From: Mycocentrospora acerina
Taxonomy: Eukaryota > Ascomycota > Dothideomycetes > Pleosporales
Reading direction: 5' to 3'
Length of the DNA: 64,000 nucleotides
Assembly: GCA_022701365.1 (NCBI GenBank)
Contig: JAKUHH010000072.1
Coordinates: forward strand, 124,001-188,000
A program made the position numbers and the translations under genes. Each line of letters starts with the position of its first letter. Positions within the stretch are counted from its first letter, which is position 1. Below are positions 41,771 to 53,599 of this stretch, piece by piece. A model generated the notes under the pieces. The model worked only from the letters and a program-made list of their open reading frames with translations. It was not told the origin of the DNA and ran no database searches.

Positions 41771-44700
41771 TTGATAGCTTGAGGATAACGCCCGCGTGCA
41801 GAACATGTCTTGCACCGAGTGATCCATACTGAACAAGGTGTAGTATCTGCACACCAGTCAGCACAATTTCCCACAACACGGTCGAAGCAGATTGTCCAGT
41901 ACGGATAAGGCAAGTTTTGATAGTCGTCCGAAGTCGTGCTTTGGGAAGAAAAAGAAAAAGAAAAGAAGAAAGACTTTCAAAAAGAGAATGCGGGTTAAAT
42001 ACCGCAATGCATGGCCCCACTCCTCTACTTACCTGCCTACATGCAGAGGTGCGTCCATCTCTATCCACGTTCAACCGTTGAGGTGGGGTAGCTGTAGCTT
42101 TGTTCTGCATGAACAAGCCAGTTCAATGTACGTGGCCCCACAACTCCCGCGTCCGACGAGCTATCATTCGAGGAATTGCAAGCGACAAGCCATCATACAA
42201 ATGGTCCGCTGTCCAGAACTCGGCTGGGCTGGGATCTGGGGAGTCCGCCGAGTGGGCCAGGAATCATCATGTGTGTAATAAAAACTGGAGTCGCGAAACT
42301 TTTGTTTGGAGAAAATGGTGGAATTGACTAGGTAGTTGGACTTTGAATATCACAAGAAAAGTGTTTTTGACACTTGCATGTTTACTGTTTCGTACACAAT
42401 TGGCGATCTGGTTGAGAGGCTTATGCATTCATAAAGGCAAGAAGCGTGATTGAAGTCGAGGTATTGCGACTTGATAGGAGGAGAGGAATAAGAAGCAAAC
42501 ATGCGGCACTTCAACATTGTCGTCTTACGTTGACGAAAAATGAAGGGACTTTTGTATTATGATATTTGCATGCGATTCTTCGAGAGCACAAGCAGGAAGC
42601 ATGACACGTGCCAATAGGGACCAACTGCGATGCGGCTTGAACAGGACAATGTAAAAATAGCATCCATGCTCGTGCTCGTTCTTGACTTCACTCATAATCC
42701 TTGCGTATGAATGTTTTTCCTTGACACTTCGTATTAAGATTCAAGCTCTTGCCAAAGATGTGGAGGAATGTCCCGCGAATATCAGAGAACTTGTGAAAAG
42801 CTTGAGGGCTCAATATTGCATTGAACTGGTCACAGCAGATGATTCCACAGCCTTGCGCGAAAGATGAGACTACGTTTGGACGTCAAACTTAAAAGATTAA
42901 AGACAGCGAGTCGAATTTCAAAAGTCAAAGGATGCCATTTATCAGCAAGATGCTTTGACACCTCGCTCAGACGTCATGACCCTTGCGTCGAGAACACGGG
43001 CGATTCTGTGACCAAGGCGCCATTTGGACTTGTAATCGCTGTACCTCTTGGATGCTCTTGCTATAGACTAGGGGAAACGTATAACGACGGTGAGATACCA
43101 AGTCAATGAGATCTCTTGGAGAGAATAGGATAGATGAGCTGTGAATACCAGCGACGCGAGGCTAGGCTAGAATGGTACTAGAGACGAGGGTAGCGTCCGT
43201 GATACCGTCTATCTTGAACGTGTGGCCTAATCACTGTGGCAGGTCTCACGACTCGTCAAACAACGTCTCGGTAATGATGAAACAGAATGCGAGATCCTCC
43301 GCTGATCCCGCTTGCTCCAGGATTCTTGTTTGATGGGCTGGTTTGATGTAGATGAGGTGGTAAGATGAGGGTTCGCTGTCTGGAAATTATATGCACAGTG
43401 CGTGTAGCAGCTGCAGAGTAAAAGGAATGCTCTGGCCGCGTGGCCAAGGACAAGTCGCTGGATGTTTGTCGGTCCAGAGGAGTCATGAAGGTACGTGCTG
43501 TGCAAGTGAGACGTGTCGGATGATGTAGTCCTCCGATGAACGAGAGGAATAGCTGAGGAACTTGCAGTGAAGGCGGTGACTGCCCCCTGAATTTTCCCGT
43601 TATTCCAGACGGCTGTCAGCCTGTCATGTTGGCGCATGAAACGCGGCCATCTGAGGTGAGCATTCTGTCATGTGCAGAGGGTGCTGTTCGCATCTACATG
43701 GCAAGCGGCCGTCAGCCGATGCCGTCAGCGGGATGGTACCTGCGTCAATGACATGTGGGCATGTTGGATGCGCAGACGCTGACGGACACGTCCCGGAGGG
43801 ATTGAGCCTGATTTGCAGCTCCACGAGTCTTTTGCAAGAATCAATGCTCTTGAATGCTACTTTCCTTTTTTCTTGAGTTGCCTCGCTTTCCATGCACGTT
43901 GGAGCTCAAGCGTGAGTTCTGGGCTGGACGGCGAGTCTTTGCGGCGTTTTTCGGGCAGCGGCAACGCAAGGCAGCAATTGGCAGCACGGCCAGGTTGCAA
44001 CGGTGCTGAGCACAGTTTGCCAGGCGCGGTTGTTTGGCGGCGGCCGTCTAGGTGCTGGCGATCCATGGGTGTGGCAGTTTGGCGAGGGCGCTCTGATTGG
44101 CACACAGACACACCCTCTTCACACATTGGGCACGGCGGTGTGGAGCAGATTGCTCGGGAGTCTCGTTAGTTTCAGGTGCATGCTGGCGTGCTGTTGGTGT
44201 GCTGCTGGTATAAGGCGCGGCTGAGTCGTTGCAGCCGTGAGAAATCGACAAGGCGGTGTCGTCGTTGTCTGATGCCCCCCTCCCCCAGCAGCACGTAGCG
44301 GCAGCAAAAGGCCTCCAGCCCTCTCCTGTTCGACGCAGATCCCCGCTCGCTGATTTGGGCGATACGAAGTGCCGAGTACTAATCGCGGGTGAAGGACCCT
44401 TGGACGACTAGTCGGCATCCCTCCACCAAACAACCCCCCTGCTGCGGGAGAGCGAAGTTGGGTTGACGACCATCCTCGCCGCCGCGCAAGCCAACAGCTC
44501 CCAGGCACTGTGCAGGCTGCCGTGCTCTGCCCTCGACCACCCGGCCGCCCTTTCTGCCACCGCCAGCCTCTCTGCCACGGGCCTCGCCCAGGCACCGCCG
44601 TGCTCCTCTCAGCGTCACGCCCTGGGCTTACCGGCGCCGCTCGCCGCCTCGTCACCCGCCCACCGCGACCGCCTCCGCCTGAGCCAGTCTCGTCGCCGCT

Positions 44701-44796
44701 CAACCTCACCCTCGCGCCCAGCACGACCCCGCCCGTTCGCCTGCCCCGACCAACCTGTCGCCTCGCACCGCGCGCGCACCGTGGCCGCAACGCAGC
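41771..44796. other. Large intergenic region, no gene seen
   Basis: About 3 kb between the THI4 leader and the LIM-RhoGAP start. Short frames (for example 42682-43109) lack recognisable features and are not called. From about 43900 the DNA becomes GC- and pyrimidine-rich, consistent with a long RhoGAP promoter and 5' UTR. No tRNA, repeat family or mobile element was recognised. Confidence 0.5.
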
Positions 44797-47700
44797 ATGG
44801 AGTCGCCAACGTACCCCGAGTCGCCGCAGGACCAGGACGACGTCGTGTACCCGTGCAAGGGCTGTGGAGAGGTAGACGACTGCCCCATTGGCTGGTCTTG
44901 CACTGTCGCTGACCTGACGTCCAGATTCTCGAGGAAGGAAAGGCCTTTGAGCTCGGTATGCATCCCACCCAGAAACACTGCGTTCCCTGCGCCCCTCCAT
45001 GCACCCCATGCACCCCACACCCACCCACATGTCTATACACATGTGTACATGGACATGCACGCCTCTTTTGAGCGGCTCGCTGACACTGCCCAGCTGGGAA
45101 CCGCTGGCACATCGACTGCTTCCGCTGCAACACCTGCGGCACCCTCCTCGACTCGGATGCGAACCTGCTGCTGCTTGGCGACGGCTCGCTGATCTGCAAC
45201 AACTGCACCTACAGCTGCAACCACTGCGGCAACAAGATCGAAGACCTCGCCATCCTCACGGGCGACCAGGCCTTTTGCGCAAACTGCTTCCGGTGCAGAA
45301 ACTGCAAGCGCAAGATCGAGAACCTGCGCTATGCACGCACTTCGCAGGGAATCTTTTGCATGGCCTGTCATGAATCGCTCATGGCTCGCCGGCGCAAAAA
45401 GTCCAAAAAACCACCAGCACCCGCCGCTCCAAAAGTGGACAAGTCTCTACCCGCGTTGCCTGGCCAGGACCAGCCTCAGCCGCGCAACACCTTCACCCCC
45501 GATGTCGATACGCCATCAGACGTGTACTCGGAGCCCCCCACAGCAAACGTCTCGCCCAGACCGCCTCAACCAAGAAGGGGTGACTCTTCTGCAAACTTTA
45601 GGCGGGATGCGTCTCCCGTAGCGAGTGACCACAACCGAAGAGGTATGTGCTCCGCTTCACCTGACCAGCTCAGCTGAAGTCTATTATGCTGACCATACCA
45701 CTTACCCAGACAATCTCACCCTCCCAGCCACGACCTACAGTAAGACAAATAATCATGTCGAGGCCTCAGACGCTGGTGATGATAGCATCCTTCTTCCCTT
45801 CGCCCTCGACCCCAACCCTGCACCAGGCCCGTCACCACTCAACAGGTCGAGTAGACATTTTGGTGATCGACCCATGGCCGTCGCCCACACGGGCGGTGAT
45901 AGAAGGAGTGGACGCGACTACTTCAACAGGCCGACGGTAGACCATCGGGAGAAACTCAAAGAGAACAATACTCGGCCAGTCTCTACGGACCGGCGATCAC
46001 AAAGCCCGCATATCGCCTACCAAGAGAAAGGACGACAGCCGTCAGACAATCTTGTGGAAACGTTGAGAAAACGGAAAGAGGCTACAAACGAGTCGTCTGC
46101 CACTGAGCCGTCTCGGAGTGAGCCGTCTCGAAGTCAGCTCGCCTCACCAATCTCCTCTCAAGGGCCAGAGCCGTTCAAGCTCCAGGATGTACCAAAGAAC
46201 AAGAAAACAGAGGCGAAGCGTAGAGATTCCGATTCCGATACGCCACTACAGACACAACAACCACCGCAGCGTAGCTCTCCCACTGCAGACATGTCAGCCC
46301 GACTGAGTCGCCCCCTCATTGAGCCAATGACTTTCACATCTTCTCCACCAAGTGGCGTTCAAGACTCTCCAGACACCTCTGGCTCTTCCTTTAGCTCGAA
46401 CCATCAAGTCGAGCGACCGACTCGTGGAGACTCACTCAACGCATCCACAATGAAGCCCTCCGCCAGAGGTGATAGGTCCGCGTTGTCGCCCACAACACCT
46501 ATTACAGAGCGAACGTCCTCTGCAGCCGTAGCGACAGCAAATCTAAATGCTGGTCTGGGTATAACTAGCCCCGCAGAATCGCTTTCTAGCAAAGTCTTTT
46601 CCGATACCCCTCTACCTCCTGCTCGCTCTGCTGGAAGACCTGCCGCGCCTCTCACAGATACTTACACATCCCCGCGAGCTCCACCCCAGCCTCCAGTCAC
46701 ACAGCCTTCCAAGGGCGCCGATGCTGCAGCCAACATACATGGCGAAAACTCGAGAGAAGCCTACCCTCCAGGTGGTCTTCCGCGCTACAGCGCTCAGGGC
46801 GACTTCTCCATGGACGAAGACTTTGCGCGTTTGCTCGGTAGTCAAGAGAACAAAGACGACAAAGAAAATGGGGTCTTCAGAAGAGTTTCTAATGCTGTAT
46901 CGAAGCACGGACGCAGTTTCAGCGATCGTGGGTCAGTCAACTCCCGAGGTCATAAAAAGTGGCCGACCAATGGCTCCATAGACATCAGCAGTCCTACAGT
47001 TGCCTCTCCTGACTCGAAGGAAGAGAGCGTCAATCTGCGCAACGAACTGCGTCGTGCTCAGCAGAAAATCGCTGAGCTCGAAGCTGCTAAAAACGGGCTT
47101 GAGGAAACTCTTCACAGTGCCGCTGATATTCGTCAGGCTAATACTGTTTTGAGGGAGAAACGCAACACCATGGCTGTTCTGGACACACAACGTGAAATGG
47201 TCATTCGAGAACTGGAGATTATGACCGACCACCTCAAGCGCACGAAGGAGGGCAACGGATCCATGGACATCAACCAGCTCAAATCAGATGTCATCAAAGA
47301 CTTTGCGACTTCTTTGGAGAAGCTCAAAGACCAGCTCGGCAATCAGATAGAAGAGTTGATAACCAAGAGGGCCGAGCTGACCGATGAGATTGCAAATTTG
47401 ATACAGATGAAAGACAAGGGTTTCCAAGAGTACGAAACCCTCACAGCGCAAAACGCCAAAATGTCCGCCATGTATAGGGATCTTGTGGACAGTATACAAA
47501 AGACGTACCAAACTAACAAAAAGGGCGCCCCGCCAAACTTCGACACTTCAGCGAACGCACTTGGGATATACAATGTTCAATCAAAGGGTGGCAAATCGGA
47601 GTTATCGATTGACGTGCATGGCATGACTCATGATCATTCGTTCCCGCATCTGCATGAGGCAGATAGCGAAGCCACCCTTGCTCAGCCCCAGGTTGTCAAT

Positions 47701-48784
47701 ATCAGGAAGCCCGGAAAGGCCAACAAGTTCTCTACCTGGAAAAAGGGTGGTCAGGCAATTAAGACGAACGTCACCAAAGGCTTCAAAGGAGCCTTCAGTT
47801 CAGAGCCGGCAAAGCAGGATGAGTACAACATCAAAGTCATTGGAACGCCGTATGGATCGGTGCACACGCAGCCAGATCTCGCCTCAATGTCCAGCTCAAT
47901 TAGAAGCAGAGAGGATCAACAGAACCAAAGGGGCTGGTTTAATGGTGGCAAGCCACCCCCTGGTAAACAATACCAAACACATCCTGGCTTCAAGCCGATG
48001 CAGAACAACGAAAGCAACATCAACCTGGCTGCAGATGCAACTACTGTCCTCTTTGGTTCGGATCTGACGGCTCGGTGCGAGTTTGAAAAGCAGATGATTC
48101 CGAGGATCGTGAGCCGGTGCATTGAGGAAGTTGAATTGCGAGGTAAGTTCATGAATAATTATAGCGGCTCTGTGACTAACACACAGTCAGGTATGGATGT
48201 TGAAGGAGTTTATCGTAAGAGCGGAGGAACTTCTCAGGTCAATCAAGTTCGCAGTGGCTTCGAGGCTGACAATGAGCACGACATCTCGGACCCCGACCTG
48301 GATATTCATGCCGTTACATCTGCTCTGAAAAACTACTTCCGCAGACTTCCTGTGCCGCTGATCACTTATGACGTTTATGACCAATTCCTGGAAGCAGGCC
48401 GTAAGCTCCCCATTCACATCCAATTTTAATTTACAATGCTGATATGTATGACAGAAGTTGAGGAAAATGAGGCACAAGTCAAGGCATTGATTGCTGCTGT
48501 CAACGAGATCCCCAAGGCTCATCGCGACACGCTCCAATTCTTGGTGTTCCATTTGTCGAGGGTTATTCAGCGTGCTGCTGACAACTTGGTAAGTAAATCT
48601 AGACACATCATAGTGCTCTTGACTAACATAATGTCAGATGACTCCCTTGAATCTTGCCGTCGTTTTCGCCCCAACAATTATGAGGCCTATGGATATCCAC
48701 CGTGAACTCACTGACGTTTCACAACAACGCATTGCTGTCCAAGCTCTTCTGGAGAACTACAAGACTGTGTTCAGCGATGAGTAA
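44797..48784 (+). CDS. RGA1: LIM-domain Rho GTPase-activating protein (Rga1 type)
   Basis: Seven exons (44797-44871, 44925-44955, 45094-45642, 45710-48142, 48191-48400, 48455-48588, 48638-48784) encode 1192 residues. Two LIM domains come first (residues 20-140): CKGCGE ... WHIDCFRCNTCG ... CNNC, then CNHCGNKI ... CANCFRCRNCKRKI ... CMACH. A long Ser/Pro-rich linker (about 150-650) leads to a coiled coil (about 655-790: LRNELRRAQQKIAELEAAK). The C-terminal RhoGAP domain (about 1005-1190) has the arginine finger in VEGVYRKSGG and the NLAVVFAPTIMR helix. This order matches Rga1/Rga2, which switch off Cdc42/Rho at polarity sites. Intron 4 (48143-48190) is 48 nt with no in-frame stop, so retention would insert 16 residues just before the arginine finger. 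Confidence 0.94.
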
Positions 48785-49537
48785 CCCTAACAAACTCTGG
48801 ATTATGACGCTTTAGTTGTATGGTTATGATTTGGCCTGATTCGTTTCCCAATCGACATTATAGTATCATTTCACCATGTGGATTTAGAAGCGTGTACCTG
48901 CGTTTGATGACTTGAGACGTCTGCACATGATGTGTTTTTTATCTTCTTCTCGAACTTGTTGAAGTCAACGAGGAAGACTTGCGACTTGCCGCATGAACTG
49001 CTTCGTTTTTGTATCATATAGTGGGTGTATGTGCATGGACAGGAGGGGAAGTTTTTAGCAACCCTTCGAGGGCTACGCGCAGTTGTGAGTTAGCCTTGCA
49101 ATGCAGCATTAAATGAAATATTTCCATTGTAAGCTTCTACCAGCGTGATGTTTCTTTCACATATTCAAGGAGCTCAATGGATGTATCATCTTGGAAATTT
49201 CATCGGGTTCGTATTGATTTGGCTGTGCGGGATTGTTAGTTGCATGTTGACCAGGAATTCTGTGTGTTGAGGATAAGACATTGCGGTACACTTGCGCTAG
49301 CCACGCGCCATGAGAGATCAGAATGACGTAATGCGGCCAGCGCTAAGCGAACTGGCTTGTGAGGCAGCCCTGTTTCCGCGTTCACACGATCATCCTATAT
49401 CTGCCAGAGCTCCCTGTTCCCCTTCCTAACCGCCGATCTGATCTCCGCTGCATTTACTTCTCAACCCGCTGTGCCGCAATCCCCGTCCTTGACACCATCT
49501 CCCACACGACTCTCCACCAACTAGTAACTCAGCCATC
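48785..49537. other. Intergenic region, no gene seen
   Basis: 753 bp between two plus-strand genes. It presumably contains the RhoGAP 3' UTR and the promoter of the OM14-like gene. A pyrimidine-rich leader precedes the OM14-like ATG. Confidence 0.55.
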
Positions 49538-50329
49538 ATGTCGTACGCCGAAGTTGCTGCCAGTGGCCCCAAGCAGAGCCCCGAGGAGGTACGTACTTGA
49601 TAGCTTTAAACTCAGAGATAACAGTCTAACGTGTCGTAGGCGTAAGTCATTTTTTCATTACTGCGAACTGTCGTATTGCGGACGGTGGGGTAGCATTGGA
49701 CGAAATTCACACCAGTCCCACATGTGATTTCAACCATCCCGCCACAGCATACGCTGCTTCTGTCTACTAGGACTCGGTATCATGCGTCCATATAACAATT
49801 ACTAATGGTCTTTTAGTCGTGCCCCCGCTCCCGTGGAGGTTGAGCACACTGAGGATAGTGTTTCCTCTCTCGTCGACGTTGACAGCCCCCACATCTCGTC
49901 CGTCCCCTCCGATTACGAGTCACAATCAGTCAAGACCGATACTCAGGCCGAGCGCATCGAGCGTGAGGAGGAGATCAAGCAGACTGCCAAAGAGATCAAG
50001 CAAAAGGCTGCCGCGAAGAAGGAAGCTGCAAAGGAGAAGGCAGAGGCTGCCAAGGAGAAGGTGAAGAAGAACGCGGACAACCCAGTTGTCATCAGCAATG
50101 CAATCGGTCTGGCAGTTATTAGCGCTTTCCTCGGCTTTGGCGCATACAGGAAACATGCACGTGGAGAGCTGAGCGGCAAGGTTGTTGCAGCTTGGGCTGG
50201 TGTTGTTGGACTCTTTGGTGTTGGGGACTACTTTGTCAGCCAGTACGTCACGAGCAACCAATTTTGAAAGTTTTAGCCTACTAACTCGTTCGTAGATACT
50301 TCTTCAAGCGTTACCCCCCCAAGAACTAG
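49538..50329 (+). CDS. OM14: OM14-like mitochondrial outer-membrane protein
   Basis: Best model: exons 49538-49588, 49640-49641, 49817-50242, 50296-50329; 170 residues. The N-terminus MSYAEVAASGPKQSPEE and the C-terminal membrane block (NPVVISNAIGLAVISAFLGF, GKVVAAWAGVVGLFGVGDYF, ending QYFFKRYPPKN) match the fungal OM14 C-terminal-domain family. Yeast OM14 is an outer-membrane protein acting as a ribosome-NAC receptor. The middle is a charged Lys/Glu/Ala helix (about residues 65-100). Exon 1 ends in phase 0, but exon 3 needs two more bases to read RAPAPVEVEH. The only in-frame solution with consensus splice sites is a 2-nt exon (GC, 49640-49641) between TAG and GTAAGT. Direct joining of exon 1 to exon 3 hits a stop after eight codons. 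Confidence 0.82.
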
Positions 50330-51142
50330 ATATGGTCGCTGAAACCATTGCCCTCTCTTCCATTCGATTCCGCCCATGAAATGACTCTCCACTCGACGAT
50401 CCATGGATTTTGCAGCAAGGTGTCACGACAGGAGGCCAATTGGCTGATCTGGATCCCTGGGATTTGTTTGATTTTCTACGGTTGTAAACCAGCAAGCCTT
50501 TGATTTTTTACTTGATGATAGGGTTGGAGTTGATCTGCTTAGCATATGAGTGCAGCAGCAAGATTTCTGCTGTGTACATGCAAGGCCTCTACTTTTCAAT
50601 TATACCCGTTTGGAACTGCAACTCTTGGCGTGTTTTTCAAATTGTGTACGTTCTTGAGAAGAAATGGTCCGTTTGGTATATTCTGGAACCACCTAGAGTG
50701 CTTTGACGTGCTGGCAGCTCTGGATTGGACGAATGAATGATTCGGTAATGGAAATTGCTTGTGAACATGTGAAGATCGTTGACTCGATGCTATGACGAAG
50801 TCTATCCACGTGACCTTGGCAGACGCAATATTTGTACCAAGGAAAATGAACAGCAAGACAAGGTACATACCATACATGCAACAGTTACATGACAGCAAAG
50901 TACACAATGGTTGAAAGAATCATGTACACCCATGATGGTATCGTCAGTGGTAGTATAGCTAGCTTACATCATCCCGTACGAATTATGGAAATATTGCATC
51001 TCCTCGCATCCCTGCCACTCGGCTTAGAAATCCCATGCAAGGTCCGAGGATCGTCGCCCGCATTCCTTAACTTTTTGACATCACCGCCAACGCCTGCCAC
51101 GACTGTCTCTATTTTCTTCTTCTTTTTATTTTCTTGCCCATC
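50330..51142. other. Intergenic region, no gene seen
   Basis: 813 bp between the OM14-like gene and Mia40, both plus strand. No coding or RNA feature is apparent. A pyrimidine-rich leader (about 51100-51140) precedes the Mia40 ATG. Confidence 0.55.
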
Positions 51143-52233
51143 ATGTTCCGCGCTGTTCCACGCTTAATTGCGCGCCCGGCGTCTCTGCGCGTCGCCCTCC
51201 CCCGGCCTGCGACACGGTACCTCAGCACAGCTCCACCCACACAAAAGTCGCGGAGTTGGAAGAGTCTGGTTGCGAGACTAGGCATTGCGGGGTCCATAAT
51301 ATACTACTATAATACCAATGACCTGTTTGCAGAGGAGCCGAGCCGTATGTAATATCTCAACGGGGCTGTGATGTGAGCAGGCAAAGAGATTGTGGCCACT
51401 AACATGACGACATAGATCTCGCCCATGCCCTTGCCACGCCAGAATCTGACCTCCCCACAATCGAGTCCATTTCCGCAGAGCGCGAGAAGCGGAGAGCGGT
51501 ACAGGCGCAACTAGACGCTCAGCGACAAAAAGAAGAGGAGGCCGCAGCAGCAGCAGCGGAGACACAAGATGCAGCATCAGGAGCTCCAACAGAGAATTCT
51601 GAGGGTGGACTAGAAGGCCTAGAGCAGGAGGCCGGTCAGCAGGGCGCGTTCAACCCTGAGACAGGCGAGATCAACTGGGATTGCCCGTGTCTCGGGGGAA
51701 TGGCCTTTGGACCGTGTGGCGAGGAGTTCAGGACGGCATTCAGCTGCTTCGTGTTCTCAGAGGAAGAGCCCAAGGGCATGGACTGCATTGACAAGTTCAA
51801 GTACGTTTTGGACATGCCGAATTTGCGGGGTGAGACAAGGCAAAGCTAACATGTGTGCAGGAACATGCAGAACTGCTTCCGTCAATACCCTGAAGTCTAC
51901 GGCTCGGAACTCGAATCCGACGCTGATGACGATGAAGATGTCGATGATTTGAGCGCAGATGTGTCTTCCTCGACATCCGCAGCATCCCCCACTTCAGACG
52001 CTGAGCAATCCAACTCCACCCCCACCCAGCGGCCGCAAACCTCCGAGCGCCCCACCCAAGCCAAGACCTCCTTCGAACCTTCCTCAGGCCCCCACTCGCC
52101 CGAGAAAGTTGCAGAGAATAGACGCGAACTCGGCCTTGTACCAGAGAACTACAGACCAAAGGACGAGCCTGTGAGCGAGGGCGAGTCGCCAGTTCCCAAG
52201 GCGGCACATGATGCAAGCGACTCCAAGCCCTAG
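51143..52233 (+). CDS. MIA40: Mia40, mitochondrial intermembrane-space oxidoreductase
   Basis: Three exons (51143-51344, 51416-51800, 51861-52233) encode 319 residues. Mia40 oxidises and traps cysteine-motif proteins entering the intermembrane space, together with Erv1. The N-terminus (MFRAVPRLIARPASLRVALP) is an import leader, followed by one membrane anchor (about 44-62: VARLGIAGSIIYYY). An Ala/Glu-rich linker precedes the core. The catalytic CPC is at residues 157-159 (NWDCPCLGGMAFGPC), followed by the twin CX9C pair (CGEEFRTAFSC ... CIDKFKNMQNC). All expected cysteines are present. The C-terminal tail after residue about 205 is long, acidic and Ser/Pro-rich. The first ATG (51143) is chosen; upstream frame codons are non-ATG. 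Confidence 0.96.
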
Positions 52234-53599
52234 AGAGATGCCATGAGGCTCAAGGCAGGATAGAAGAATCAAGCAATACAACTATGTGAAGAGGTGGGAT
52301 GCATGTGGGTGTGGTGCGATTGTAAAACAGACGGGAGTAGACGGACAGGCGTGGGAAAGGTGTTGCAAGTGTACTTGTACTATACCGCGTGTTGCGCGAA
52401 AAAAGACTTGTTTCGGAATGTGTCCATGTGTATATGTTTGGATGCATCTCAGCCAGCTAGTGGTAGATTATGTATGTGTAGGAATGTACAACATCCACTC
52501 AAATAAAATAAAATTTTCACGCAATCCATCGTTTCGCAACTAAGGGGGCCTTTTTTTTTTAAACAAACTTATCTAATCGTAACATTAACTTGCACTTTAA
52601 TAGACATAATCTTGAAGGTCGGTTCAGACTCCCCAGAATGTCTTGGCCATGGTTGTTTCCTAGAAGGGAAAGGAGTGGTGTGGGGCCGGGGAAGCGGAGT
52701 GGTTACATCGCATTGTCTACTTTTATTGCTCTGACCACCACACGTTGAGCAGACGTATGAAGGTACTCGGATGCCGAGAGAATTCATTTAGTTCATGACA
52801 TGTGTGCATCCAATTAGGATTTTTTTTTCTTTAGTTTGCTAATGAAAAGGGCGTGAGAGATAAAAAAATACTTGTCAGTTAATTGTGTTGGAATGGAATG
52901 GGGGAGTGTACTGACTACCTTCTTCCTCCCCCCCTCCTCTCCCCACTTTTTGTATAACATCGATTATATCTAGTAGTAGGAGTGGAAACCACCAATGCTT
53001 TTCCTTTTAATTTATTTACATAATCTACAAAGGCACGTCTTAACTATCTTTCTATCATACGTTTTTAAACAAGAGTCTGCTTTGCTTATGACGACGAAGA
53101 CTTGATTGGTCAAACGGGGCCATCGGCTCGCATTCGCTCGCTCAATCCGGACGATGGCTCTCGCCAAGGAGACGGGGGGGGGGGAAGCTGGCATGATGGG
53201 TGCAGATCAGATCAGACCAGGACGTGGTGGCTGCGAGGGAAATACGAGTATTTGGCCAGAGGCGTTTCATTACATAACCGCTTGTCAACGCCGCGTTTGT
53301 TGGCTTCTGCACGGTTGGTAGGCATGAGCGCTGTGGAGAAGAGAGTGAGAGATACGGTTAGTGTATGTTTTTCTGTACGGTTTCTATACGCTGGTGTAGG
53401 TGTTTTTTGTTGGTGTTTCAGACCGGTGGGAGGGGGGGTTTGGCGGTGAAATGAGTACGTAGGGGACATGACGCCCTGGGAATTAGGCTCCAACCTTATA
53501 CTAATATGTACTCGCTTACACTACAATTTGTGGCAGCTTTCTGAAGGCTTTTCTCGGTCTTCTTTTACATCAATTGTTAGGGTCGTGGGATAAGGTAGG
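52234..53599. other. Intergenic region, no gene seen
   Basis: 1.37 kb between Mia40 and the ABC transporter. Low-complexity A/T and T runs occur around 52500-52900 and a short G run near 53175. Frames at 53012-53493 on either strand lack family features. Confidence 0.55.

Noticed and set aside
42682..43109. Two short consecutive plus-strand frames in the large THI4-RhoGAP intergenic region
   Set aside because: No ATG context, splice sites or family features; composition like surrounding non-coding DNA.
44119..45060. 313-codon minus-strand frame upstream of the LIM-RhoGAP
   Set aside because: Antisense to the GC-rich RhoGAP leader and first exons; Arg/Gly-rich with no recognisable domain.
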